NCBI GenBank assembly: GCA_001704575.1
Contig: MCAW01000002.1
Coordinates: forward strand, 53,220 to 117,219
Direction: 5' to 3'
Length of the DNA stretch: 64,000 nt
From: Methylophilales bacterium LSUCC0135
GTDB lineage: Bacteria > Pseudomonadota > Gammaproteobacteria > Burkholderiales > Methylophilaceae
Shown: positions 8,660 through 18,375 of the stretch, piece by piece
How positions within the stretch are numbered: the first letter of the stretch is position 1
How the letters are laid out: every line of letters starts with the position of its first letter
Translations under genes and position numbers: made by a program
The notes under the pieces: model-generated
Seen by the model: only the letters and a program-made list of their open reading frames with translations
Databases searched by the model: none
What the model was told of the DNA's origin: nothing

Positions 8660-10104
8660 TTGAATAATCCTTCCTTTTTTGGTTCCAGTGCCATCTGCTT
8701 CAACTGGTTCAAACGCGCCTCGACGATGGATTGCTGATAAAAATCGCCATCGCCGGCCTTGACCGCCAAGTCCATCTGCTCAAGTGCGCTTTGCAGATTG
8801 TAGCGTCGAAAATACGCCTCGCCCTGTGCCTGATGCCTGAGCAGATTCTTGCCCTGCATGGTGTAAGCGCGCGACTTCAATTCGTAGAAGTACGGATCGT
8901 CCGGCCATGCCGGCTGCTTGTCGCCGATCAATTTGAGAGCCTTGTCGGCCTGGCCCATTGCGAGATAATGCTCAACATATCCGTAAATCAGCGCACGATG
9001 ATTGGGAAACTGCTGCAAAGCCTGAGCGAACTGCTTGCCTGCGCCTTCGACATCACGCCGGGCCACCAGCAGGTTGGCGGCCAGGGTTTCAACATAAGGA
9101 TGGCGCGCTGCATTTTTGCGTAGCCACTCCACCTGTTGCGCGGTCCCTTCCAGATTGTTGTTGCGCATCATCGCCAGTGCCAGCCCGTATTGCTCTGCCG
9201 CCTCGTTGGTGTAGCGGCCTTCGCGCAGGGTTTCCTGAAAATACGTCACCGCCTGCGAGGCCGAACCATGCGCCGCGCGCAACTTGGCGCGCACATACTG
9301 AAACTCCTGGCTGTCCGGCACCTGCCGGTAAGGCATGCTTTCGACGCGGTTACGGACATCGGTAATACGCTCAGTCGTCAACGGGTGGGTGCGCAGAAAT
9401 GAAGGCGCGCTGCCGTCAACAAAACGCGAGCTTTTCATCATGGTGTTGAAGAATTCCGGCATGCCGCGCGTATCGAAACCGGCGCTGTCGAGTATCTGCA
9501 AACCGACGCGATCGGCCTCGCGTTCGTGCTCGCGCGTGTAATCCAGCTGCTTTTGTACAGAGCCGGCAGAGGCCGCCGCCATTGCCCCGCTACCGAGTTG
9601 CGGATTAGAGCGGGCCGCCAGCAGGGCAAGCCCCATGGTGGCCAGATTCAGCAGGTAATCCTGCTTCTGTTGCGCCATCATGCGGGCCAGATGGCGCTGC
9701 ACGACGTGACCGATTTCGTGGCCCAGCACCCCGGCCAGTTCCGACTCATTATTGGCGGCCAGAATCAGGCCGGTATGCACGCCGACAACGCCACCGGGCA
9801 TGGCAAAGGCATTGATGGTGTTATCCTGCACGACAAAGAAATTGAACTGCTGACGCTTGTCCGGCCCGTGCGACACCAGGCGATAACCGAGGTTGTGAAT
9901 ATAATCGTTGATCTCGACATCGCGCGAAACCTGATTGCTGCGCATCACATCGCGCATGATCTGATTGGCGATCATTTGCTCCTGCAAGGGCGAAAGTACG
10001 GTAGCCGATACGTCGCCGAGATCGGGCAGCTCGTTGGCGCTCGCCGCCGGCAGCACCGCAAGCAGCATAAGCGCGCTTAACAACATGACATAAACAAGTT
10101 TCAT
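8656..10104 (-). CDS. bepA: BepA/YfgC-type periplasmic M48 metalloprotease with TPR repeats
   Basis: The protein has 482 residues: a signal peptide (about 1-23), an M48 peptidase domain with the zinc motif HEIGH near residue 130, and a downstream glutamate in EREADRVG. The C-terminal half (about 280-460) is helical and TPR-like. BepA homologues mature or degrade outer-membrane proteins such as LptD at the BAM complex. The stop overlaps the soxY TTG start, an unusual pairing of an envelope quality-control gene with sox genes. It is divergent from moaC across 72 bp. Confidence 0.92.
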   Translation of the reverse strand: MKLVYVMLLSALMLLAVLPAASANELPDLGDVSATVLSPLQEQMIANQIMRDVMRSNQVSRDVEINDYIHNLGYRLVSHGPDKRQQFNFFVVQDNTINAFAMPGGVVGVHTGLILAANNESELAGVLGHEIGHVVQRHLARMMAQQKQDYLLNLATMGLALLAARSNPQLGSGAMAAASAGSVQKQLDYTREHEREADRVGLQILDSAGFDTRGMPEFFNTMMKSSRFVDGSAPSFLRTHPLTTERITDVRNRVESMPYRQVPDSQEFQYVRAKLRAAHGSASQAVTYFQETLREGRYTNEAAEQYGLALAMMRNNNLEGTAQQVEWLRKNAARHPYVETLAANLLVARRDVEGAGKQFAQALQQFPNHRALIYGYVEHYLAMGQADKALKLIGDKQPAWPDDPYFYELKSRAYTMQGKNLLRHQAQGEAYFRRYNLQSALEQMDLAVKAGDGDFYQQSIVEARLNQLKQMALEPKKEGLFN

Positions 10105-10176
10105 CGTTGGTATGATAGCGGTATTCAGGTATCAGTTCACTTCAGCAATCGAGGAGTCCCGCACCCGGGGTCTGTC

Positions 10177-10662
10177 ATGAGTCAGCTCACACATTTCGAT
10201 AACAGCGGTCAGGCGCACATGGTTGACGTCGGCGAGAAAAATGAAACGCGGCGCATTGCAGTCGCGGCCGGCAGCATCCAGATGAAGCGCGCCACATTGG
10301 ACCTCATCATGCATGGCGAAGCAAAAAAAGGCGACGTGCTCGGTATTGCAAGAATCGCCGCGATTCAGGGCTCGAAACGCACTTCCGATCTTATTCCGCT
10401 GTGCCACCCAATCGCGCTGACCAGGGTAGGCGTTGAATTTGAAATCGACGAAAAGAGCAACACCGTGCACTGCACCGTTACCGCCGAAACGGTGGGACGC
10501 ACCGGCGTCGAAATGGAGGCGCTGACGGCTGTCAGCATCGCCCTACTGACGATTTATGACATGTGTAAAGCCGTCGACCGCGGCATGACGATCAGTAATA
10601 TCCACCTGCTAGAAAAACAGGGCGGTAAATCCGGCAGCTGGAAAGCGGAGAATAGCCACTAG
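10177..10662 (+). CDS. moaC: Cyclic pyranopterin monophosphate synthase
   Basis: MoaC converts the MoaA product to cyclic pyranopterin monophosphate, an early step of molybdenum cofactor synthesis. The 161 residues carry the family blocks [24 protein letters not shown] and [26 protein letters not shown] lies upstream at about 10150, rather far from the ATG. The gene stands alone: no other moa or moe gene is in the window. Confidence 0.97.
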   Translation: MSQLTHFDNSGQAHMVDVGEKNETRRIAVAAGSIQMKRATLDLIMHGEAKKGDVLGIARIAAIQGSKRTSDLIPLCHPIALTRVGVEFEIDEKSNTVHCTVTAETVGRTGVEMEALTAVSIALLTIYDMCKAVDRGMTISNIHLLEKQGGKSGSWKAENSH

Positions 10663-10826
10663 CAAAAGCAACAGGATGAAGAGATAAAAGCGGGTTTGCC
10701 CTGAATTGGTCCTTTTCACGGGGCTTAAATGGCTACGTTCAGATACAGGAATGGTAAGTCGCAAGCACGCGTTCAACGAACTGGGTAACATGCAATCGCA
10801 TCGACTTCACCCGCTTTACTGGACGA

Positions 10827-12161
10827 TTACTCAGCAACTGCTTCTACATCATCAAGCCAGGTTTCGATAGATTTTCTTCGATAACTCCCGTGACCCGGCA
10901 ATGGCGGAAAACCATAATATTCAATCAGACGGGTTACCGCGTTCAATCTTTGTACCGGATCATAGATACCCATTGCACCAACCAAAGCGCGAATGCTGAG
11001 GTCGCGGTTGACTGACCGTGGTTGCAAATTCATTGTCCTGGCACGTGTTTCCAGTACATTCCAAATTTCATTCAGGGCCCGCTCAATGGTTCTGAATTCC
11101 TCGTTCTTGATATTTTTCTGATTCGTCCCTTGCTCCCAGGCGTGCCAGAGAAAATGATTGCCCTGGGCGCAGGGTGCCGCAGGATATACCGAGTTGTAGT
11201 CGCCGGTTTCCGTTTCATAGAAATATGACTCATCAGTACACATGTGATGTGACACACGATCAGCCAGTGAATGCAGGAATACGCCGAGTCGGACCATTTG
11301 AGGGTCATGAGGCATGTATGCGCCCATGTCCTTTTCCGTCGAAAGTACTCTCGGGTTTTCGTTCATGATGAGCACGCCGGTCTCGGCTTGAAACGGAATG
11401 GCAGCGCCGGCGTACCCAAATGAAAAGAAGTTCATTCGAAAATCCAGCAAACGACCTTCCACACAGGCAGCGTTCACATCAGACGGATTCACCGTGATGC
11501 CTGAGACACATGCATCAGCTCGTTCACCAAACGCCCAGGCTTTAAGGTTGTTGATCAAGCGCTCCGATACAACATTTTGCGCTGACAGATAGTCTGTAGG
11601 GTAGGGGGTACTTGGCGGTGGGAAATCATCTTCCGTGAATCTGGCATGCAAGTGCAAGAGCTGTCCGCCTGTCTTGTCGTTGAACTTGTAAAGGCCGGAA
11701 AGCCTGGGTGTGATGGCCAGGCATTTTTTATCCAACATACCACTCTCGTAGCATGCATCCATGTCATCTGCTGACATCATCAGTTTGCCAGATTGATTGA
11801 ATGGCTCATAAGCAGATTGATCAGTTGCTTCGCTATAAATCATGATCTGATAAGCCTGCCAGGCCGAGAATCCGTTCAACTGAGCAATCAGATATACAGC
11901 ATCGCTATGTAAGGTACTTCTGCCGCCGATAATCTCATTCGTTCCGGACAGCCCGCCGAGTGAATCGGCAGTTGCCAAAATCCTGCATTGCACCGCATCT
12001 TTAGGACTGAGCGGTTGTTTGCGGCAATTTTTTTCAACTCCGATACAGTTTCTAATGATTTTCCCTGAGGCTTCAGGATCATTGAAGCAGACATCAACAC
12101 CAAAAGCGCTTGCTACAGGGGAAATTACAATTAAGGCCAAAAGTAAAAGTAACCGTGACAT
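10827..12161 (-). CDS. Secreted protein of unknown function with an HxxxD-SHH motif
   Basis: The chosen ATG gives 444 residues with a clear signal peptide (MSRLLLLLALIVISPVASA); an upstream in-frame ATG at 12200 would bury it. Cysteines recur (CFNDP, CIGVEKNC, CYESG, KKC, CVSG, CVEG, CTDES, CAQG), suggesting disulphides in the periplasm or outside the cell. At about 292-308, FLHSLADRVSHHMC places His, Asp and His as in zinc-phospholipase-like or DUF6765-like helical proteins; this resemblance is tentative. Monocistronic, with no recognisable partner. The patch from here to 15.3 kb looks accessory. Confidence 0.7.
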   Translation of the reverse strand: MSRLLLLLALIVISPVASAFGVDVCFNDPEASGKIIRNCIGVEKNCRKQPLSPKDAVQCRILATADSLGGLSGTNEIIGGRSTLHSDAVYLIAQLNGFSAWQAYQIMIYSEATDQSAYEPFNQSGKLMMSADDMDACYESGMLDKKCLAITPRLSGLYKFNDKTGGQLLHLHARFTEDDFPPPSTPYPTDYLSAQNVVSERLINNLKAWAFGERADACVSGITVNPSDVNAACVEGRLLDFRMNFFSFGYAGAAIPFQAETGVLIMNENPRVLSTEKDMGAYMPHDPQMVRLGVFLHSLADRVSHHMCTDESYFYETETGDYNSVYPAAPCAQGNHFLWHAWEQGTNQKNIKNEEFRTIERALNEIWNVLETRARTMNLQPRSVNRDLSIRALVGAMGIYDPVQRLNAVTRLIEYYGFPPLPGHGSYRRKSIETWLDDVEAVAE

Positions 12162-13000
12162 GTTGCTATTTCTCTTTCTGGAGTTTTCTGACAATCGCAT
12201 TTGCGATCAATAAAATCCTTTAAGAGATTATCATAATTATCGTTTTACCTAGTCACTTCCTGCAAAACATTCTGTCGTATTTGTTCTGATTTTTATACCG
12301 ACAAGCTCCAAAACAACAATGAGATATTCGGCAATATCCACTCTCTCCCCACATTCTGCGGCAACCACAGCTTCTGATGTGATGCAGAAGTCGATACTGC
12401 CAATTGTGTTTTAATTGGTGACGGGCGGGCGCAAACCACTCAGCGCAGGTCCCAGCTCCGCACATCAGCCGACGAATTTGGGTGAAAATATTGTTGGAAA
12501 TATTCATTTTATATTATGCACACTTTGTGCTTGATACATGTCTTTCGCAGCCAAAAGCACATGTGCATTTAGTGGAGAATTGGATTTAATCCATCTCCTT
12601 TGTAGCCGCCAGAATTCAACTACCCAACGCCTGTCTTTGCGACCGCAATCAGGGATCAAAGTCACTGATGTAAAAAAAACACTTATGCAAAGCTGCCGGC
12701 GCCCTGTCAGGTTTGCTAGGCAAACGCCCCAAACCTTACAAGCGGGTCGACGGCCACTAACCAGTGGTTATCTGTTTCAAACCTGCCCGTTGTATCTCGC
12801 CTGACACCATCATGCATTGATTATTTCACTCAGAATTCAGGCCTGAAGAACAGCGCTTGTTTTTCCGCTGGCGATAAAAAACTTACTACCAACCGGAATA
12901 ATCCGGCGTTGATCGCCCACAAATCTGACAGGATTGACCTTGAATTTTGCGTTTGTTATGGTCTTTTTTACCATAACAACACCGAGAGAAAGGGCACATC
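12162..13000. other. Gene-free stretch with several dyads
   Basis: No credible gene is seen between the secreted unknown protein (minus) and the subtilase (plus), so the space holds both divergent promoters. Visible structure: GCACA-CTT-TGTGC (12518-12530), the perfect palindrome GCACATGTGC (12557-12566), an interrupted dyad GGAGA...TCTCC (12574-12598), CCGGA-ATAA-TCCGG (12896-12909) and a strong hairpin just before the subtilase (listed separately). The DNA is more AT-rich than the flanking core genes. Confidence 0.6.
12955..12977 (+). promoter_or_regulatory. Leader hairpin before the subtilase gene
   Basis: GTTATGGT (12955-12962) and ACCATAAC (12970-12977) form a perfect 8-bp stem around a CTTTTTT loop, ending 23 nt before the subtilase ATG. 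It could be an operator dyad or an mRNA hairpin near the ribosome site (GAGAAAGGG at about 12984-12992). There is no T-run after the stem, so it is not a standard terminator. Confidence 0.45.
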
Positions 13001-15289
13001 ATGAACTATCCTGCTCCTAAAATAATTTCCGTTCTTCTGGCCGCAATGCTAACCAACACCAACGTAGCAGCTGACGATGATCTCCAGGTTCTGGGGTTTA
13101 TCGAAAATGAAGACCTGACTTCTTTTGCGGTCGTCAAACCTACAGCGACAGAACTTGCCTATTCATGGCATATCGGGGCAATCAAAGCCTCGGTGCCCTG
13201 GTCCTTGGGCGCGGACGGCGCGAAAATTCGTATTGCGGTGATAGACACCGGTGTTTACAACCACAGTGAATTGAGCGGCCGGCTCCTCGCGGGATATAAC
13301 TATGTTTCCAACAAATCCATTGCTGCCGGCACCAATTCCGACGACAACGGGCACGGTACACATGTTGCGGGAATCATCGGCGGCAGTGCCGGCAGCGGCT
13401 ACAGCGTCGGTGTTGCGCCGGCATCGCAGATCGTGCCGATCAAGGTACTGGATCAGAACGGCTCGGGCTCACTGACAAACTTGGCCAAAGGCTTGGACTA
13501 CAGCCGCAGTTACGGCGCCAAGGCATCCATCGTCAACCTCTCCCTCGGCTGGGAAGGCAGCAGCTACAGCACCGTCGCAACCGCGCTGAAAAACAATGTC
13601 AAAGCCGGACAGCTGATCGTGGCAGCCGCGGGTAATTCCGGCTATGACAACCCGAACTGGCCGGCAAGATACGCGACGGAAAGCTGGGCCAATGGACAAA
13701 TTCTTGCGGTAGGAGCTGTCGATCAGAACAATATCATCGCCAGCTGGAGCAACCGTGCCGGAGACACCATGAATTACTATATGGTCGCCCCCGGCGTCAA
13801 TATCGTCTCGACCTACAACCAGCCGGGCACCTACGCCTACATGAGCGGTACATCCATGGCCGCACCGATAGTTTCCGGCGCCGCCGCGCTGATCAAGTCC
13901 TACTGGCCTTATCTCAGCGCCAACAAAATTGCGGGCGTTCTGCTCACCACTGCAACCGACCTCGGCGATCCGGGCACAGACCGCATCTATGGCCGCGGTC
14001 TGCTCAACCTCGAAAGAGCCATGCAACCGGTCGGCAGCACCACGGTAAAAACTGCCTCCGGTGGCAATGTCAGCTTTGGCGGCGGATCATCAGCCAACAC
14101 CTCTTCCTCAGCTTACGGCAGCGCCCTCTCACATGCCAACCTGACCGTCGCCGGACTGGACGAGTTCGGCCGGGATTATCTGCTCGACATGTCATCGCTG
14201 TACGCATCCTCATCCGCACCTTCATTGAATTTGAGCCAGTTGTTTTCCGGTATGGATACGCGCATGCGCAGCACTGAAACACGTCTTGACGGAGCACGGC
14301 TGACTATGACGCAAATCGAGGCGCCGGAGCAATACAATCTGTCCGTATCACCGCTTGCCCAGCCGGTTGCGCTGACATCGATGACTTACACGAAAACTCT
14401 CGCCAGCGGTGAACAACTTGCATTTGGCATGAATGCCAACCCCAACTATGTATTCGGCTTCGCCAACACCCCTTTCGAGTCCGCCGGCTTCATGGCCGAC
14501 AAGGCCTTCAGCAACCCGTACCTGGGATTTAATGGCTATCAGAACTTTGCCGGTTACGGCATGCCGCTCAACAACCACTGGTCGGTCTCTGCCGGCGCGG
14601 TAGCAAGTTTCGATCCGCTCGCCATGCAAGGGGAAAACGCCATTGCGCTGACAGGACAGGAATACAACAAGGTAAACACCGCCACGCAGACCGGCCTGCT
14701 GGAAGTTTCCGGCCACTGAAAGGATGCCAAAGTCGCCGTATCAATGGGTCTGGCCAACGAAGAGGAGAGTCTGCTGGGCGGCTCACCCGGGACCTACTTC
14801 GGTATCAACGATGCGACCAGCACCTGGTTCATGTCAGTTTCCGCCACCAAACAGCTGACCGCCGACACCTGGCTTGCAGGTTCTTTCAGCTACGGCAATT
14901 CCTCGTCAGGCCGGCAGTCCAATTCCCTGGTCACATCGGTTGATTCGATCAACAGCCAATCCTGGAGCCTCGGCCTGATGACGAGCAACCTGCTGCGGAA
15001 AGAAGACCGCTTCGGCATTGCCATCAGCCAGCCCATGGTGGTCAAATCCGGCAAGCTGGACATGACAGTGCCGACGGGCATGAGCGAAGACGGCGTCATG
15101 CAATACGAAAACCGTAGCGTATCAATGGCGCCGAAAGACCTCGAATATGATTTAGAGCTGAACTACTTTACGCCCATCTCGAGTAGTTCAAGCCTGTCCA
15201 TCGCAGGCATGTACCGCATGAACCCGGGACATGACAGCAACGCCGAAGACCAGAAGATTCTGGCTTTGCGCTGTCAGAAGTCTTTCTAG
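13001..15289 (+). pseudogene. Subtilisin-like (S8) autotransporter protease interrupted by in-frame TGA
   Basis: Two open segments in one frame (13001-14719 and on to 15289) are separated by a single TGA at 14717-14719. The first holds a signal peptide (about 1-24) and a complete S8 triad: Asp82 in VIDTG, His118 in GHGTH, Ser about 284 in GTSMAAP, with the oxyanion Asn in AAAGNSG. After about 350 a Ser/Gly-rich region leads into a beta-rich autotransporter-like domain that continues past the TGA for 189 codons and ends in Ser-Phe, as outer-membrane barrels do. Without readthrough the protease would lack its membrane anchor. CGA or TGG to TGA is a likely origin; a sequencing error is possible. 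Confidence 0.85.
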
Positions 15290-15305
15290 AGAGATGAAAC
15301 CGCAT

Positions 15306-15328
15306 GGCCGGACTCAACGAGTCCGGCC
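15306..15328. terminator. Hairpin between convergent genes
   Basis: GGCCGGACTC (15306-15315) pairs perfectly with GAGTCCGGCC (15319-15328) around a 3-nt loop, followed by TGTTG. It sits between the end of the subtilase and the end of the convergent BCAM0308-type gene, where a bidirectional terminator is expected. The T-run is weak. Confidence 0.6.
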
Positions 15329-15354
15329 TGTTGCCTGATTGGTGTTTCAAGAAA

Positions 15355-15855
15355 TCATCGCTGCCAGTAAGCGCGCAGCTGATTCTCTCCCGGGTTGTAC
15401 TGCAACTCCAGCTCGCCCTGACAGGCATGATGCACTGCTTCAGCAATGCCGCGCGCAAGGTGAATATCCGTCGTGGTGATGACTACCGCATCACCGGCCG
15501 TTTCCACTTGCATCAGCCTTTTCAAGGGATGCTCCGCGCGCTGATGTTCGGCATGGTGATTGACGATGCGCAGAATCTCATCGGCATGCGCTTTTAAATA
15601 AGCGCCTTCCAGTGTGACGTAGCCGGCCGGATAATGGTCATTGATACGATGACAGGCGGGGCAAATGGTCTGCTGCGCCCCTGCTGGCGCTGCCTGCCAT
15701 TGCCAGCGTCCCTTGTGAAAAACGGCGTGGCATTGCGGGCAAACCGTAGGGTCGGCCAGTTTGCCACCCACCCTGTACGCATCGATGTGCTGCTCCAGTA
15801 GCGGCCTGTCATGGCTGATGCGATGAAATCCTGCGGTTGTACGACTGGCGCTCAT
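15355..15855 (-). CDS. BCAM0308-type zinc-ribbon protein
   Basis: A 166-residue soluble protein. CPQC (about 39-42) and CPAC (about 65-68) form a four-cysteine zinc ribbon reminiscent of the NMD3 N-terminus; the rest is alpha/beta with no catalytic motif I recognise. The family is named after Burkholderia cenocepacia BCAM0308, from a locus induced by low oxygen. It is followed downstream in relatives by stress genes, and here it neighbours a CBS protein, phosphoribosyltransferases and an alpha/beta hydrolase, a similar set. It lies 21 bp after the CBS gene on the same strand. Confidence 0.75.
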   Translation of the reverse strand: MSASRTTAGFHRISHDRPLLEQHIDAYRVGGKLADPTVCPQCHAVFHKGRWQWQAAPAGAQQTICPACHRINDHYPAGYVTLEGAYLKAHADEILRIVNHHAEHQRAEHPLKRLMQVETAGDAVVITTTDIHLARGIAEAVHHACQGELELQYNPGENQLRAYWQR

Positions 15856-15876
15856 ATCAGTTCCTTCCCGTTTGTA

Positions 15877-16326
15877 TTAGCGGCGTTTTGCGATTTCGTT
15901 GTGCTGTTCTTTTTCCAGCAATCTGGCAAAGCTGCAGAATTCGCCGGAAAGCATCAACATCAAATCATCCATGGTGATCACGCCGACCAGCTCGCCTTCT
16001 TTTTTGACCACGGGCAAGCGCCTGACGCCCTTGCCGGACATGAGCCGGATGGCATCGAACACACCCGCCTGCTCGTCTATTTTCAGCAAGCCGGCCTGCA
16101 TGATGTCACCCACGGTCATGACACCGGCATCCAGCTCCGGCGCAAGCACCTCGACGACCAGATCGCGGTCGGTCACGATACCTACCGGCAGTGTCTTGCC
16201 GCCTTTGGTTTCGGTCACGAAGACGCTGCCGATATGGTGCTGACGCATCAACTTGGCCGCTTGCAGCACGGTCGCGTCGCGGTCCAGCGATACAACGTCG
16301 TGATTGCATATGCTTGCTATAGTCAT
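15877..16326 (-). CDS. CBS-pair domain protein
   Basis: A 149-residue protein made of two CBS motifs (about 8-65 and 72-130), each with a GIVTDRDL- or GVITMDDL-type end. Such stand-alone CBS pairs usually bind adenine nucleotides and act as energy or redox sensors. No fused effector domain. It precedes the BCAM0308-type gene on the same strand and is divergent (165 bp) from the PyrR-like gene. Confidence 0.9.
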   Translation of the reverse strand: MTIASICNHDVVSLDRDATVLQAAKLMRQHHIGSVFVTETKGGKTLPVGIVTDRDLVVEVLAPELDAGVMTVGDIMQAGLLKIDEQAGVFDAIRLMSGKGVRRLPVVKKEGELVGVITMDDLMLMLSGEFCSFARLLEKEQHNEIAKRR

Positions 16327-16491
16327 GATTTTTTCCTTCCTGTTGGTTTAACCTTGCGTCTTAGTCGCAATATCGAAGATAACAAAACCGGCAAGCCGGC
16401 ATCATTCGCGCAAACACGTACTCACACCCCTCATGGCCGTGCTAATGTTGTAACTGCCATCAATATCATCAACTGATTCACAGGAGTCCAA

Positions 16492-17058
16492 ATGGAATTT
16501 TCCAGCCCCGGGAATCGAACCTGCCTTTATCAAACTGCCGAATTGAATGCCGTACTCGACCACATGGCGTGGCAGGCTGCCGGCTTGCTGGCTGGCCGGG
16601 AGCAGGTGATGCTGGTCGGCATCCTGCGGCGGGGGGCACCATTGGCCGACATGCTGCATCAGCGGCTGGTGGATGACTTTGGATTGAAGCACCTGCAACG
16701 CATGAACCTGCAGATCAAACGTTATGCAGACGACCTGACGCTGCTGCACCCGCAGACCCAGCTCACCGAAGACCCCGGTCATGCAGCACTCGATCTGGCG
16801 AACACGACAATAATGGTGGTAGACGACGTCATGTATCAAGGCCACTCCATGCTGCGGGCGGTCGAATATCTGGCGAGAAAACAGGCGGCCGAGATTCGCA
16901 CTGCCGTACTGGTCGACCGCGGCGCCAACAAGTTGCCGGTGCGCAGCAATATTACGGGGGTGCGTCTGGATGTTGCGCCCGCCAGCATCATCGAATGCAA
17001 CGTGCCGCCTTATGAGGCGACATTCAAGATCGATCTGCTGCAACCGGACAAGCACTGA
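16492..17058 (+). CDS. PyrR-like phosphoribosyltransferase family protein
   Basis: A 188-residue type I phosphoribosyltransferase. The PRPP loop is MVVDDVMYQGHSM (about 105-117), with GILRRGAPLADML near residue 43 for pyrophosphate binding. The overall pattern resembles PyrR, but no pyr genes are near, so neither uracil phosphoribosyltransferase nor attenuation activity is assigned. AGGAGT lies before the ATG. A second phosphoribosyltransferase gene follows after 15 bp, suggesting an operon. Confidence 0.82.
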   Translation: MEFSSPGNRTCLYQTAELNAVLDHMAWQAAGLLAGREQVMLVGILRRGAPLADMLHQRLVDDFGLKHLQRMNLQIKRYADDLTLLHPQTQLTEDPGHAALDLANTTIMVVDDVMYQGHSMLRAVEYLARKQAAEIRTAVLVDRGANKLPVRSNITGVRLDVAPASIIECNVPPYEATFKIDLLQPDKH

Positions 17059-17073
17059 TGAAAGGAGCCGGCC

Positions 17074-17724
17074 ATGTTTCACGACCGCAGGGATGCCGCC
17101 ATCCGGCTGGCTGAACGACTCAAGCAATACGAGGGCAGGAATCCGCTGATACTCGCCATTCCCCGTGGCGCAGTGCCGATGGCGAAGATCATCGCCGCAG
17201 CGCTGCAAGGCGATTTCGATGTGGTGCTGGTGCGCAAGCTGCGCGCGCCGTGGAATCCTGAATTCGCCATCGGCTCGGTGGATGAAAGCGGCTGGACCTA
17301 TATCGCCGACTACGCTGCCGAAGCAGGCGCCGACAAGGCTTATATCGAGGACGAGAAACAGGCGCAGCTGGCCGTGATGCGCGAGCGGCGCAGGCAATAT
17401 ACCCCGGTCAGACCGCCCGCAGACCCGGCCGGCCGTATTGTCATCGTCATCGATGACGGGCTTGCCACCGGCGCCACGATGATTTCAGCGCTGCACGGTC
17501 TGCGCAAGCGCCAGCCGCAAAAGCTGATCTGCGCCGTGCCGGTCGCCCCGCCGGAAACCCTGAGCAAGATCGCAGCACTGGCCGACGAAACCGTCTGTCT
17601 CGAAGCCCCGGCGGATTTCAGTGCGGTCGGACAGTTCTATGCGCATTTCCCTCAGGTGGAAGATGATGAAGTGATGCGCATCCTGCAGGCTTCCTCACAA
17701 TCCCAGCCAGCAGCGGGGGCTTGA
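17074..17724 (+). CDS. COG1926-type phosphoribosyltransferase
   Basis: A 216-residue protein with IPRGAVPMAKIIA near residue 31 and the PRPP loop VIVIDDGLATGATMISAL near 127-144. COG1926 proteins are often next to, or fused with, dienelactone-hydrolase-like alpha/beta hydrolases; the next gene is such a hydrolase, but convergent, and the last 73 bp of both coding regions overlap. AAGGAG precedes the ATG. Substrate unknown. Confidence 0.85.
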   Translation: MFHDRRDAAIRLAERLKQYEGRNPLILAIPRGAVPMAKIIAAALQGDFDVVLVRKLRAPWNPEFAIGSVDESGWTYIADYAAEAGADKAYIEDEKQAQLAVMRERRRQYTPVRPPADPAGRIVIVIDDGLATGATMISALHGLRKRQPQKLICAVPVAPPETLSKIAALADETVCLEAPADFSAVGQFYAHFPQVEDDEVMRILQASSQSQPAAGA

Positions 17725-18365
17725 CCGAGATACCGGGCGAACCAGGCCGTCGCCTGCCGCGCCACCTCCTCCAGGGTTCCAGGCTCATCGAAGAGATGTG
17801 TGGCGCCGGGGATGATGACCATCTCCCTCGTGCAATGCAGTTGCTCGTATGCATCCCGGTTCAAATCGATCACCACGTCATCATGCCCGCCCACCAGCAA
17901 CAGCACCGGGCACTGCACCTGATGCAGCACATACGCACCGGCCAGGTCGGGCCGGCCACCACGGGAGACCACCGCGCTGATTTCATTACCCCTGATTGCC
18001 GCAGCCTGTAACGCTGCTGCAGCGCCCGTGCTGGCACCAAAATAGCCGATGGGCAATGCCTGCAGCTCCCGCAGCGCCTTGACCCAGCTCGTCGCACCAA
18101 GCAGACGCTGGCTCAACAGCGGAATATCAAAGCGGGTCTGGTAATCAAGGTCCTCGTCAGGTGTCAGCAGGTCCATCAACAAAGTGCCGATACCGGCTGC
18201 TCTCAGCACCTGCGCCACATCATTGTTGCGCGGACTGTGCCGGCTGCTGCCGCTGCCGTGCGCAAACAGCACCAGACCTTGCGCATTTTCCGGCAATACC
18301 AGCATGCCTTCGATATACGCATGGTCTGCCGGAATCCGCACCAGTTTTTCCAAAGCCGTCGCCAT
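17652..18365 (-). CDS. Dienelactone-hydrolase-like alpha/beta hydrolase
   Basis: From the ATG at 18363-18365 (GGGG upstream) the protein has 237 residues; longer in-frame starts would overlap amrS. GSGSSRHS follows the first strand, FGASTGAAAAL contains the nucleophile elbow (Gly-x-Ser-x-Gly), and GATHLFDEPG carries the likely catalytic His; GGHDDVV carries the acid. Substrate unknown. It starts 10 bp after amrS on the same strand, so it is probably the last gene of the AmmeMemoRadiSam operon. The 3' end overlaps the convergent phosphoribosyltransferase gene by 73 bp. Confidence 0.85.
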   Translation of the reverse strand: MATALEKLVRIPADHAYIEGMLVLPENAQGLVLFAHGSGSSRHSPRNNDVAQVLRAAGIGTLLMDLLTPDEDLDYQTRFDIPLLSQRLLGATSWVKALRELQALPIGYFGASTGAAAALQAAAIRGNEISAVVSRGGRPDLAGAYVLHQVQCPVLLLVGGHDDVVIDLNRDAYEQLHCTREMVIIPGATHLFDEPGTLEEVARQATAWFARYLGQAPAAGWDCEEACRMRITSSSST

Positions 18366-18375
18366 GTTAGCCCCG

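Noticed and set aside
12253..12507. 84-codon minus-strand frame
   Set aside because: Cys/Trp-rich composition, no ribosome site, no recognisable family, lies in a region of dyads.
12538..12804. 88-codon plus-strand frame
   Set aside because: No ribosome site or family; overlaps palindromes at 12557 and 12574.
8189..14719. TGA recoded as an amino acid, from the soxY and subtilase interruptions
   Set aside because: Many intact genes here end in TGA, including ATGA overlaps, so TGA is a normal stop.
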